DNA from: Bacteroidia bacterium
GTDB lineage: Bacteria; Bacteroidota; Bacteroidia; B-17B0; Aurantibacillaceae
Direction of reading: 5' to 3'
DNA: 64,000 nt
Assembly: GCA_016787895.1 (NCBI GenBank)
Contig: JAEUTN010000014.1
Span: 806,001 to 870,000 of the forward strand
Position numbers and translations under genes: made by a program. The notes below the pieces were generated by a model. The model made no database searches and was not told where the DNA came from. It worked only from the letters and a program-made list of their open reading frames with translations. Positions 17,080-25,701 of the stretch are shown here, piece after piece (positions within the stretch are counted from its first letter, which is position 1; each line of letters opens with the position of its first letter).

Positions 17080-19667
17080 GTACACTGAAACATACTGCAT
17101 TTACCATTTTTCTGCTGATTGCTCTGCTGACCGCGCGCGCGCAAAACAGCGACAGTCTTTTTATTGAGCCGCTCAAACACCCCAAAACGTATCGCCTGGC
17201 ACCTTTGCAAATACAAGGCGCTGACTACACCGATAAAAATGTAATTGCGCTTTTATCAGGATTAAGCGCAGGAGAAGAAATTAAAATTCCCGGAGATAAA
17301 ATTTCCGATGCCATCCGCAAGCTATGGAAACAAGGCATGTTTGAGGACATACAGGTGCTGCAGGATAAAATTATCGGCAACGACCTTTTTCTCATTATCA
17401 AAGTGGTGGAGCGGCCAAGGCTGACAAAATTTAAATTCAGGGGCGACGTTAAAAAAAGCGACGCGGAGGATTTGCGCGCTAAAATTAAACTCATGCAGGA
17501 GCGTGTTGTAACCGACTACATGATTGGCAACATTAAAAACATAGTAAGAGAGTTTTACGTGAATAAGGGGTATTATTTTGCAAAAGTGAACGTATTAACC
17601 GAGAAAGACACCGCGGCCCGCACACCTCACATCACCTTAACCATTGATGTACGAAAAGGAAAAACAGTAAGGATTCAGGACATTTTTATCAAAGGCAACA
17701 CGACTATTACTTCGGCAGTGCTCCGGCGAAGTCTGGAAGAAAGCAAGGCTTTTCGATGGTATTTTCCTTTCAACTCCGGCAAATACCTTGAGGAAAATCT
17801 GGAGAAGGACCTCCCGGGCATTGTTGAAAAATACAATGCCAAAGGGTTTCGCGACGCGAGAATTTCAAAAGACACGGTTTATTTTGTGAGTCAGGATAGG
17901 GTAGCCATTGAAATTACCGTTGAAGAAGGCAAAAAATATTATTTCGGAAAATTCAAATGGTACGGAAACACCAAGTACCGGAACGGACAACTCGACACGA
18001 TTTTAAACATTAAGCCCGGAACGGTATACAACAGAAGTAAGCTTGAACAAAAGCTGTTCATGAATCCTAACGGTTATGACATTTCCAGTCTTTATCTCGA
18101 CGATGGGTATTTGTTTTTTCAGGCCAACCAACAGGAAAGCAACATCCACAACGACACCATTGATTTTGACATTCTGATGTACGAAGGCAAACAAGCCACT
18201 ATAAACAAGGTTACCATTAAAGGGAATGACAAAACCAACGACCATGTGATTTACCGCGAGATCCGGACCCGGCCGGGGCAGTTGTTCCGAAGAACCGACA
18301 TCATGCGCACACAACGCGAACTGGCGCAATTAGGGTATTTTGATCCCGAGAAGCTCGATATTCGGCCAACGCCAAATCCTGCCGACGGAACGGTTGATAT
18401 TGAATATGTGGTGGAAGAAAAACCAAGCGATCAGATTGAACTCAGCGGAGGCTGGGGGGGAAGAACCGTTAGTCAGGCCGGAGGGCAACAGGGGCTTGGG
18501 ATTATTGGTACACTCGGGGTGTCGTTTACTAATTTCTCAACCCGCAACATTTTTAAACGCGAGGCTTGGAGGCCATTGCCGAGCGGAGACGGACAGAAAT
18601 TGAGCATTCGTGCCCAAACCAATGGCCCCACCTACCAATCGTACAATTTCTCTTTTACCGAGCCCTGGCTGGGGGGTAAAAAACCGAATTCACTCACCTT
18701 TTCCTTTTTCCATTCGGTATTCAGCAATGGCGCAAAAAAATACTACAAAACTGAAACCGATGATAAGGTAGAAAACCCTGCCCGCGCCCACATGCTTGTA
18801 ACCGGAACCTCTCTGGGGTTTGGAAGGCGCCTGAAATGGCCCGACAATTATTTCAGCATGTACAACAGCGTAAGCTACAACCATTATGACCTGAAAAACT
18901 GGACGAGTTTTATTTTCAGTAACGGTACCGCCAATGACCTGAATTTTGGATTGAACATTTCGAGAAACTCCGTAGATGCGCCAATTTATCCAAAGTCGGG
19001 ATCCAACTTTGTGTTCAACGCGCAACTTACGCCTCCTTATTCGCTTTTTAATGGCAAGGATTACACCAACATGGAACCCGCGGAGCGCTACAAATACATT
19101 GAGTACCAAAAATACAAGTTCACCGCCGAATGGTTCACGCAACTTACCAATCAAAAGGCCGCTGAAGGAAAAGAAGCCAGAAATGCCGTCTTAAGAACCA
19201 AAATCGGTTACGGATTTTTGGGCATGTACAACAAAGAAGTAGGGCTTTCCCCGTTTGAGCGTTTTTATATGGGGGGTAGCGGCATTAGCGGTTTTCAGAA
19301 CTTTGTGGCGAGGGAAATCATAGGCCTGAGGGGGTATCCTGACAATTCGATTTCCAGTTCGGTGGGCGACCCAATTGTTGCGCGTTATACGCTTGAGTTA
19401 AGGTATCCGGTAAGCTTAAATCCACAGGCCACCATCTTTCTGCTTGGATTTGCAGAAGCCGGGAACACCTGGAGGAATTTCAGGTCGTTTAACCCGTTTG
19501 ATGTGAAGCGCAGCGCAGGTTTTGGCATGCGGGTGTTTTTGCCTATGTTTGGTATGTTGGGTATCGATTACGGCTGGGGCTTTGATAGTGTGCCCGGAAA
19601 ACCCGGCATTGGGAATGGTCAGGGGCAGTTTCACTTTACGATTGGCGGCACGCTCGGCGAACTCTGA
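17076..19667 (+). CDS. bamA: Outer membrane protein assembly factor BamA
   Basis: About 863 residues. BamA is the Omp85 core of the machine that folds beta-barrels into the outer membrane. The N-terminal third to half carries POTRA domains (for example VRIQDIFIKGNTTITSAVLRRSLE and KVTIKGNDKTNDHVIYREI), and the C-terminal part is the barrel with the conserved FSFTEPWLGGKKPN and RFYMGGSGISGFQ. No ATG, GTG or TTG lies before a clear signal peptide (FTIFLLIALLTARAQ), so I place the start at CTG 17076, which overlaps the uppS stop as CTGA. The first conventional codon in frame is TTG at 17205, which would delete the signal peptide. Confidence 0.9.
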   Translation: MSTLKHTAFTIFLLIALLTARAQNSDSLFIEPLKHPKTYRLAPLQIQGADYTDKNVIALLSGLSAGEEIKIPGDKISDAIRKLWKQGMFEDIQVLQDKIIGNDLFLIIKVVERPRLTKFKFRGDVKKSDAEDLRAKIKLMQERVVTDYMIGNIKNIVREFYVNKGYYFAKVNVLTEKDTAARTPHITLTIDVRKGKTVRIQDIFIKGNTTITSAVLRRSLEESKAFRWYFPFNSGKYLEENLEKDLPGIVEKYNAKGFRDARISKDTVYFVSQDRVAIEITVEEGKKYYFGKFKWYGNTKYRNGQLDTILNIKPGTVYNRSKLEQKLFMNPNGYDISSLYLDDGYLFFQANQQESNIHNDTIDFDILMYEGKQATINKVTIKGNDKTNDHVIYREIRTRPGQLFRRTDIMRTQRELAQLGYFDPEKLDIRPTPNPADGTVDIEYVVEEKPSDQIELSGGWGGRTVSQAGGQQGLGIIGTLGVSFTNFSTRNIFKREAWRPLPSGDGQKLSIRAQTNGPTYQSYNFSFTEPWLGGKKPNSLTFSFFHSVFSNGAKKYYKTETDDKVENPARAHMLVTGTSLGFGRRLKWPDNYFSMYNSVSYNHYDLKNWTSFIFSNGTANDLNFGLNISRNSVDAPIYPKSGSNFVFNAQLTPPYSLFNGKDYTNMEPAERYKYIEYQKYKFTAEWFTQLTNQKAAEGKEARNAVLRTKIGYGFLGMYNKEVGLSPFERFYMGGSGISGFQNFVAREIIGLRGYPDNSISSSVGDPIVARYTLELRYPVSLNPQATIFLLGFAEAGNTWRNFRSFNPFDVKRSAGFGMRVFLPMFGMLGIDYGWGFDSVPGKPGIGNGQGQFHFTIGGTLGEL

Positions 19668-19735
19668 CAAAATATGTTAAGGCACATTTGCACACTAATA
19701 TGGCACATTTTATGTTTACATTTAAAATACAAGAC

Positions 19736-20257
19736 ATGAAAAAAACACTTTATAGTTTGTTTTTCAGTTTAATGCTTGCTTCGCTGAGCGCTCAGCCGGC
19801 CGCTAAATTCGGGTATGTTGACAGCGATTACATACTCAGTCAAATTCCTGAATACAAAGCGGCTCAGAACGAACTGGATAAAACCAGCGCTCAATGGCAA
19901 AAGGAAGTGGAATTAAAATTTGCGGAAGTGGAAAAGCTGTCAAAAGCCTATCAGGCAGATGCCATATTGCTTACCGACGAAATGAAAAAAAAGCGGGAAC
20001 AGGAAATTGCCACCCGTGAAAAGGAAGCCAAGGACTTTCAAAAACAGAAGTTTGGGGTCGACGGGGAGCTTTTTAAAAAACGCCAGGAGCTGGTAAAACC
20101 CATACAGGATAAGGTGTACAACGCCATTAAATCAGTTGCCGAGAAAAAGGGGCTGGGGGTTATTCTTGATAAAAGCGGACAACTCACTATACTCTACGTT
20201 AATCCTAAATACGACGCAAGTGACGATGTGTTGGAATTACTTGGTTATAAAAAATAA
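19736..20257 (+). CDS. OmpH/Skp family periplasmic chaperone 1
   Basis: 173 residues from ATG at 19736 (MKKTLYSLF), with a signal peptide probably cut before Gln in SAQPAAKFG. The mature part begins with the Skp-type FGYVDSDYILSQIPEYKAAQ, then a long charged coiled coil (about residues 45-125), and ends in LTILYVNPKYDASDDVLELLG. Skp holds unfolded outer-membrane proteins on the way to BamA. It follows bamA by 68 bases and precedes a paralogue, as in many Bacteroidota. Confidence 0.9.
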   Translation: MKKTLYSLFFSLMLASLSAQPAAKFGYVDSDYILSQIPEYKAAQNELDKTSAQWQKEVELKFAEVEKLSKAYQADAILLTDEMKKKREQEIATREKEAKDFQKQKFGVDGELFKKRQELVKPIQDKVYNAIKSVAEKKGLGVILDKSGQLTILYVNPKYDASDDVLELLGYKK

Positions 20258-20291
20258 ATAAAGCTTAATTTAGCACTCCAAAACAAAAACA

Positions 20292-20903
20292 ATGAAGCAA
20301 TTTAACATCAGAAGAGCAGCTTTAGTTCTGCTTGCGGCGGGAAGTATCCACATGGCCAGCGCCCAAAAAATAGCCCACCTCAGCCTCGACTCCTTGGTGA
20401 GTTTAATGCCTGAAACCAAAACCGCCACAGAGGCGGCCCAGCAATACCTCAAAGGCCTCAACGAAGAAAGTGTGGCCATGCAGACCGAATTTGAAAACAA
20501 ATACAAGGATTACCTTGAGAAAGAGGCCACCATGAGTGAGTTGCTGAAACGAAACAAACAGGAGGACCTGCAGCAATTGCAAACCCGTATTCAGGAATTT
20601 CAGCGCCAGGCAGAAATGGAATACCGTAAAAAACAAGCTGAACTTACTGCCCCCATCCTTGAAAAAGCCAAAAAAGGCATTGAGGCCGTAGCCAAAGAGG
20701 GCGGATACAAATACGTGCTCGACACAAGCTCTCAAAACACCTCAGTACTTTACAGCGAGGCAGGAGATGATATTCTGATGGCCGTGAAGAAAAAACTTGA
20801 TGCCATGCCACCGGCAACTATTCCCGGAGCAACCCCTCCCGGAACTGGAGGCATTAAAAGCCCCCCCCCTGCACCTTCAAAAACACCTCAACAAGGCAAA
20901 TAA
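20292..20903 (+). CDS. OmpH/Skp family periplasmic chaperone 2
   Basis: 203 residues, ATG at 20292. Signal peptide with likely cleavage before Gln in ASAQKIAHLS. The Skp pattern is repeated: LSLDSLVSLMPETKTA, a coiled-coil arm (about residues 55-125), then YKYVLDTSS and SVLYSEAGDDILMAVKKKL. It differs from the first copy by a Pro-rich C-terminal tail (PPATIPGATPPGTGG and after), perhaps a flexible linker. A strong terminator follows eight bases after the stop, closing the uppS operon. Confidence 0.9.
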   Translation: MKQFNIRRAALVLLAAGSIHMASAQKIAHLSLDSLVSLMPETKTATEAAQQYLKGLNEESVAMQTEFENKYKDYLEKEATMSELLKRNKQEDLQQLQTRIQEFQRQAEMEYRKKQAELTAPILEKAKKGIEAVAKEGGYKYVLDTSSQNTSVLYSEAGDDILMAVKKKLDAMPPATIPGATPPGTGGIKSPPPAPSKTPQQGK

Positions 20904-20910
20904 TTGACAT

Positions 20911-20938
20911 AAACCACCCAATTCGGGTGGTTTTTTTT
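20911..20938 (+). terminator. Intrinsic terminator of the uppS-bamA-skp operon
   Basis: AAACCACCC (20911-20919) and GGGTGGTTT (20925-20933) are perfect arms with an AATTC loop, followed by T to 20938. Confidence 0.93.
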
Positions 20939-20969
20939 AAACCTTTCCTCCCTTTGACGGTTACATCCC

Positions 20970-21863
20970 ATGAAAGCAATGGCAGTGAAATTTTCAATAA
21001 AAGATCTTGAGCGTTTATCAGGCGTAAAAGCGCACACGCTGAGGATTTGGGAACAACGCTACGAGCTGCTTCAGCCAAGGCGCACCAGCACGAATATAAG
21101 GTACTACAATAATGAGGATCTCAAAAAAATCCTCAACGTATCACTGCTGAACAGCCATGGGTATAAAATTTCGTCCATTGCCGGACTTACAAACGAAAAC
21201 CTCAGCAAGGAAGCGGGCAAGCTGCTGCACAAATTTGAAAATGAAAGCGACCAGATTGAAGGTCTTATGGTTTCCCTATTGGATTGGGACGAGGCAAAAT
21301 TTGAAGAAACCATAAAAAACGCCATTACCCATTTTGGCCTGGAAAACACCATCGAAAAAATTGTATTCCCTTTTCTCAGGCAATTGGGCAACATGTGGCA
21401 GGTGGGGGTTGTCAGTCCGGCCCAGGAACATTTTATTTCCAACCTTATTCGACAAAAGATTGTGGTGGAAATTGATAAGTTGGGTATTGGAAACCGCTCC
21501 GCAGAAAAATTGGTGATGTTGTTTTTACCAAACAACGAGCTGCACGAGATGGGGTTATTGTATGCGCATTACCTTTGCCGGAAAAAAGGACTGAGGTGTT
21601 TATACCTTGGGCAAAGCGTGCCTTTTGATGATTTATTGAATGTATATGCCAGTGCCGAACCTGATATACTGATTACCATCCTTACTTCATGTTTTAACGA
21701 GGAAGACACAATCGACTTTTTAAACAAGTCAAAAGCAGCCTTCGGCAAATCCAAAATGTACATTAGCGGACGCCTGATTGTTGGAGAAAGCGCCGCGCCA
21801 TATACATACCCTTCACACATCAAACCTTTTAAGGATTTTGATGACTTCAAACACTTGCTTTGA
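20970..21863 (+). CDS. MerR-type regulator with B12-binding domain (CarH/LitR-like)
   Basis: 297 residues. The N-terminal MerR winged helix is clear (SIKDLERLSGVKAHTLRIWEQRYELL, then RYYNNEDLKKIL). The C-terminal half has the CarH pattern: W143, nine residues, then E153-H154 (MWQVGVVSPAQEH), and the cobalamin-binding ExHxxG motif ELHEMG with the axial His at residue 192. In this family adenosylcobalamin acts as the light sensor or cofactor and the protein usually represses carotenoid genes, which lie about 4-10 kb downstream here. Odd point: the residue after W143 is Gln, whereas Thermus CarH has His there, which forms the light-induced second Co ligand. The ATG at 20979 is an alternative start. 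Confidence 0.9.
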   Translation: MKAMAVKFSIKDLERLSGVKAHTLRIWEQRYELLQPRRTSTNIRYYNNEDLKKILNVSLLNSHGYKISSIAGLTNENLSKEAGKLLHKFENESDQIEGLMVSLLDWDEAKFEETIKNAITHFGLENTIEKIVFPFLRQLGNMWQVGVVSPAQEHFISNLIRQKIVVEIDKLGIGNRSAEKLVMLFLPNNELHEMGLLYAHYLCRKKGLRCLYLGQSVPFDDLLNVYASAEPDILITILTSCFNEEDTIDFLNKSKAAFGKSKMYISGRLIVGESAAPYTYPSHIKPFKDFDDFKHLL

Positions 21864-21930
21864 AACCTTAGCACTAAAATTTCTTAAGCCGGCCTATCTG
21901 TTGAGATAATTCCTAATTTTAGGCCTTCTC

Positions 21931-23394
21931 ATGCAAAGGCTATATATTACCAACACACTTACCCGAAAAAAAGAAGAGTTTAAACCGCTTCACGCACCCC
22001 TTGTAGGGCTGTATGTTTGCGGACCAACGGTATACAGCGATGTGCACTTAGGCAATTGCCGCACCTTTATGTCGTTTGACATGATTTACCGTTACTTGCT
22101 GCACCTGGGGTACAAAGTACGCTATGTGCGTAACATTACCGATGCCGGGCACCTTGAGGGCGACAGGGACGAGGGGGATGATAAGTTTGCAAAAAAGGCC
22201 AAGCTGGAGCAAGTGGAGCCCATGGAAATTGTGCAAAAATACACGGTTGGCTTTCATGAGGTGATGCAGGCGTTTAACAATTTACCGCCAAGCATTGAAC
22301 CAACCGCAACCGGGCATATTTGCGAGCAGATAGAAATGGTGAAGGAGATCATGGCAAATGGTTACGCTTATGAATCTAACGGCACGGTTTATTTTGATGT
22401 AGAGAAATACAGCAAGGCGTTTAATTATGGGCAGCTGACCAACCGTAAACTGGAAGAGTTGCTGGAAGGCACAAGAGAGTTGAGCGGGCAAGATGAAAAG
22501 CGAGGAAGACTGGATTTTGCACTTTGGATAAAAGCCAAGCCCGAAACCCTTATGAAGTGGCCTTCGCCCTGGGGTTGGGGATTTCCGGGCTGGCACATCG
22601 AATGCTCGGCTATGAGCAGCAAATACCTGGGCGATGTTTTTGACATCCACGGCGGGGGCATGGATTTGCAGGCTACTCACCACACCAATGAAATTGCACA
22701 GTCACAGGCCTGTAAACACAAGGCTCCGGTGAACTACTGGATGCACACCAACATGCTAACGGTAAACGGCGTGCGCATGTCTAAATCGGCCGGAAACGGG
22801 TTTTTGCCGCAGGAATTGTTCAGCGGTGACCACCCTTTGCTTGAAAAGGGCTATGCACCAATGGCGGTGAGGTTTTTTATGCTTCAAACGCATTACAGCA
22901 GCACGCTTGATTTTTCGAATGAAGCCCTTCAGGCCAGCGAAAAAGGCTATGAGCGTTTAATGGACGCCTATACAACATTACAACAACTAAAAGCTTCAGA
23001 CAAAAGCACAGAGGATATAGCAGCCCTTCAGCAAAAGTGCTATGAAGCCATGAACGATGATTTTAATACTCCGGTTCTTATTGCGCACCTCTTTGATGCT
23101 GTTAGAATTGTAAACTCGGTAAATGATGGAAAGTTGCAATTGACGGAGAAGGACATTGCACTATTAAAAAAAATGTATCAGGACTTTGTGTTTGATGTTT
23201 TAGGCCTGAAACAACACGCTGAATCTTCCAAACATACTCAGGCTCTTGAAAAGGTAATGGAGATGGTGATTGAAATTCGCGCCAAAGCCAAGCAGGAAAA
23301 AAACTTCCCTTTAAGTGATGCCATTCGGGATAAACTCACTGCGGCGGGCATACAAATAAAGGATGGAAAGGAGGGCAGCTCTTGGAAACTTTGA
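21931..23394 (+). CDS. cysS: Cysteine-tRNA ligase
   Basis: 487 residues, full length. Class I synthetase charging tRNA-Cys. The zinc-binding Cys and HIGH region are visible in [20 protein letters not shown] (the signature reads HLGN), further zinc ligands in WHIECSAMS and HHTNE, and the KMSKS loop in [10 protein letters not shown] near residue 275. The C-terminal DALR-type helical part ends in [18 protein letters not shown] start at 21931. The glutaminyl cyclase gene overlaps its stop as TTGA. Confidence 0.97.
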   Translation: MQRLYITNTLTRKKEEFKPLHAPLVGLYVCGPTVYSDVHLGNCRTFMSFDMIYRYLLHLGYKVRYVRNITDAGHLEGDRDEGDDKFAKKAKLEQVEPMEIVQKYTVGFHEVMQAFNNLPPSIEPTATGHICEQIEMVKEIMANGYAYESNGTVYFDVEKYSKAFNYGQLTNRKLEELLEGTRELSGQDEKRGRLDFALWIKAKPETLMKWPSPWGWGFPGWHIECSAMSSKYLGDVFDIHGGGMDLQATHHTNEIAQSQACKHKAPVNYWMHTNMLTVNGVRMSKSAGNGFLPQELFSGDHPLLEKGYAPMAVRFFMLQTHYSSTLDFSNEALQASEKGYERLMDAYTTLQQLKASDKSTEDIAALQQKCYEAMNDDFNTPVLIAHLFDAVRIVNSVNDGKLQLTEKDIALLKKMYQDFVFDVLGLKQHAESSKHTQALEKVMEMVIEIRAKAKQEKNFPLSDAIRDKLTAAGIQIKDGKEGSSWKL

Positions 23395-24230
23395 AAAAAA
23401 CGCTGAACGGCATCGCTGTTGCCATCTGCTTTGTTTTTATAGGAATAGCCTGTACGCCGGAGCCTCAGAACCAGCCCGCGCAGCCGGCTCAAAAGGAATC
23501 AGCAAAACCCGTAACGCCCATGATTTCGTATTCATTGGTGAACACCTACCTTCACGATTCCACCTGTTATACTCAGGGCTTTTTGTTTTATAAAGGACAA
23601 TTGCTTGAAAGTACCGGGGCGCCGGAGAACATCCGCTATACCCGCTCTTTGATTGGCATTGTGGACCTTAACACGGGCAAAATGAACATCAAGGCAGAGA
23701 TTGACAGAAACAAATACTTTGGAGAAGGCATAGCGGTTCTGAACGGTAACATTTATCAATTAACGTATACAAATCAGGTGGGGTTTATTTACGACGCCAA
23801 CACTTTTCAAAACAAAGGCCAGTTCGGTTACATCAATCCTGAAGGCTGGGGGCTCACCACCGACGGAAAAGAGCTGATTATGAGCGATGGCAGCAATGCC
23901 CTGAGTTTTATAGACCCGGTGAAAATGAGCGTTACCAAAACCGTTTTGGTGTCCGACAACGGCTATGCGGTTGATCTGCTAAACGAACTCGAATACATAA
24001 AGGGCTACCTCTACGCCAATATTTACACCACCAGCCTTATAGTAAAAATCGATCCGCAAAGCGGAAACGTAGTGGGCAAACTCGACATCAACGACTTGTT
24101 TGTAAAATCCAGAAAACGTTATTATTCAAGTGCTGAAACCAACGGCATTGCTTACAATCCGGATACTGATAAAATTTACGTGACCGGTAAACTTTGGCCC
24201 TGCATTTACGAAATTTCATTCCCGCATTGA
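23391..24230 (+). CDS. Glutaminyl-peptide cyclotransferase, lipoprotein
   Basis: 279 residues from TTG at 23391 ([10 protein letters not shown]), overlapping the cysS stop by 4 bases; another TTG three codons upstream is possible. A lipobox (FIGIAC) puts the mature protein on a membrane facing the periplasm. The body matches the plant-type glutaminyl cyclase family (PF05096), a five-bladed propeller: YTQGFLFYKGQLLESTG, GEGIAVLNGNIYQLTY, EGWGLTTDGKELIMSDGS, LNELEYIKGYLYANI and ETNGIAYNPDTDKIYVTGK. It converts N-terminal Gln to pyroglutamate. Many exported proteins here would begin with Gln after signal-peptide removal, so they are likely substrates. Confidence 0.88.
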   Translation: MKKTLNGIAVAICFVFIGIACTPEPQNQPAQPAQKESAKPVTPMISYSLVNTYLHDSTCYTQGFLFYKGQLLESTGAPENIRYTRSLIGIVDLNTGKMNIKAEIDRNKYFGEGIAVLNGNIYQLTYTNQVGFIYDANTFQNKGQFGYINPEGWGLTTDGKELIMSDGSNALSFIDPVKMSVTKTVLVSDNGYAVDLLNELEYIKGYLYANIYTTSLIVKIDPQSGNVVGKLDINDLFVKSRKRYYSSAETNGIAYNPDTDKIYVTGKLWPCIYEISFPH

Positions 24231-24309
24231 GTTGTGAAACAAAAAAACGGGATACATTTATAAGTAGGCAAAACCAAAAGGGCTAAATAAAAATCAGAGA
24301 GCAGCAAAT

Positions 24310-25701
24310 ATGAAAATCACACGCAATTTTATCCTCGCAGGCTCCTTACTTGTGTTTTGTTCGGCTATCATCGACCTTAATAATCTATTCAATTATGCCG
24401 GGCAAGGTCATCCTAATTATATTGTTAAGGACAATACGCCGGCGGGTAATGCTATTTCAAATGGCGGCGCCACTCTGGGCAGGGTTTTATTTTACGATAA
24501 AAAACTTTCGGCAAACAATACTATCTCATGTGCATCCTGCCACAAACAAGCTTTTGCTTTTGGCGATACAGCTAAATTAAGTCTGGGACTCCATGGTCAA
24601 AACACCATTCGCCATGCTATGCGTTTGGTGAACGCGCGCTTTGCGGTTGAGCAAAAGTTTTTCTGGGATGAGCGCGTAGCCAGCCTGGAAATACAAACCA
24701 CCAAACCCATTGCCGATCATCTTGAAATGGGCTATAGCGGGCTTGGTGGAGATCCGCCCATTGACTCCCTGATTCAAAAACTACAGGCTTTGAGTTATTA
24801 TCAAACTTTGTTTCAGAATGTTTATGGCAGCCCACAAATCACTGAAGCGAAAATTCAAAAAGCCCTGGCTCAGTTTATTCGCAGCATACAATCGTTTGAT
24901 TCGCGATTTGATCAGGGCCTCACACAAACCGGAAACGTGGGCGCGCCCTTTCCTAATTTTACAGCTCAGGAGAACCTGGGAAAGGCACTATTTCTTCAAC
25001 CACCTCCACAGGGCGCTGGATGTAACGGCTGTCACGCGGTTTCGGAATTTGATATTGATCCCAACACCCGAAACAATGGCATTATTCAGGTAGCTGCTGA
25101 CAGTACTCAACTCGATCTGAACAACACGCGCGCTCCTTCACTGAGAGACCTCATCAACCCTAACGGACAACCGAATGGTCCTATGATGCATAACGGGAAG
25201 TTCAAACAGGTTCTGAGTGTAATCAACCACTACAACAGCGTTCCTCAAAACCCCGCTAACACTAATCTGGACCCCAGGCTTCAGGGACCGGGGGGGCAAT
25301 TGCAATTAACCCAGGCAGAAAAAGAGGCCTTGGCGGCGTTCTTAAAAACACTTACCGGTGTGGCCGTGTATACGGCTGAACAGTGGTCTGACCCCTTTGA
25401 TGCACAGGGGAACATTACAGTTACTCCACTCCTTAGCGGAATTAAAGAAGAAAAGTTAACGGAAACGGTTTTTTTCTTTCCCAATCCTTCAAACGATTGG
25501 ATACAATTGAAGGCGCCTGTGGGAGAGTATCAACTCAGCGCCTTTGATGCGCAGGGGAGCTTATTACTCGAGACGACTTTAACCAATCAGGACAAACTGG
25601 ATGTTCGTGAATTTCCTCAAGGCATGGTGTTTATTAAACTATACAACCCCAACAGCCATCGCGCATCATTCACAAGAATAGTGATTAACCGAGACCTTTA
25701 G
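24310..25701 (+). CDS. Dihaem cytochrome c peroxidase family protein with T9SS sorting domain
   Basis: 463 residues. An N-terminal signal segment is followed by a MauG/CcpA-type dihaem peroxidase with two CxxCH haem sites, CASCH near residue 77 and CNGCH near residue 239. The C-terminal 75 residues (from FFFPNPSNDWIQL to FTRIVINRDL) form a type A T9SS sorting domain, so the enzyme should cross the outer membrane rather than stay in the periplasm, where this family usually works. It may reduce H2O2 or oxidise a substrate at the surface; the electron partner is unknown. It is convergent with crtY and the two stop codons overlap. Confidence 0.9.
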   Translation: MKITRNFILAGSLLVFCSAIIDLNNLFNYAGQGHPNYIVKDNTPAGNAISNGGATLGRVLFYDKKLSANNTISCASCHKQAFAFGDTAKLSLGLHGQNTIRHAMRLVNARFAVEQKFFWDERVASLEIQTTKPIADHLEMGYSGLGGDPPIDSLIQKLQALSYYQTLFQNVYGSPQITEAKIQKALAQFIRSIQSFDSRFDQGLTQTGNVGAPFPNFTAQENLGKALFLQPPPQGAGCNGCHAVSEFDIDPNTRNNGIIQVAADSTQLDLNNTRAPSLRDLINPNGQPNGPMMHNGKFKQVLSVINHYNSVPQNPANTNLDPRLQGPGGQLQLTQAEKEALAAFLKTLTGVAVYTAEQWSDPFDAQGNITVTPLLSGIKEEKLTETVFFFPNPSNDWIQLKAPVGEYQLSAFDAQGSLLLETTLTNQDKLDVREFPQGMVFIKLYNPNSHRASFTRIVINRDL

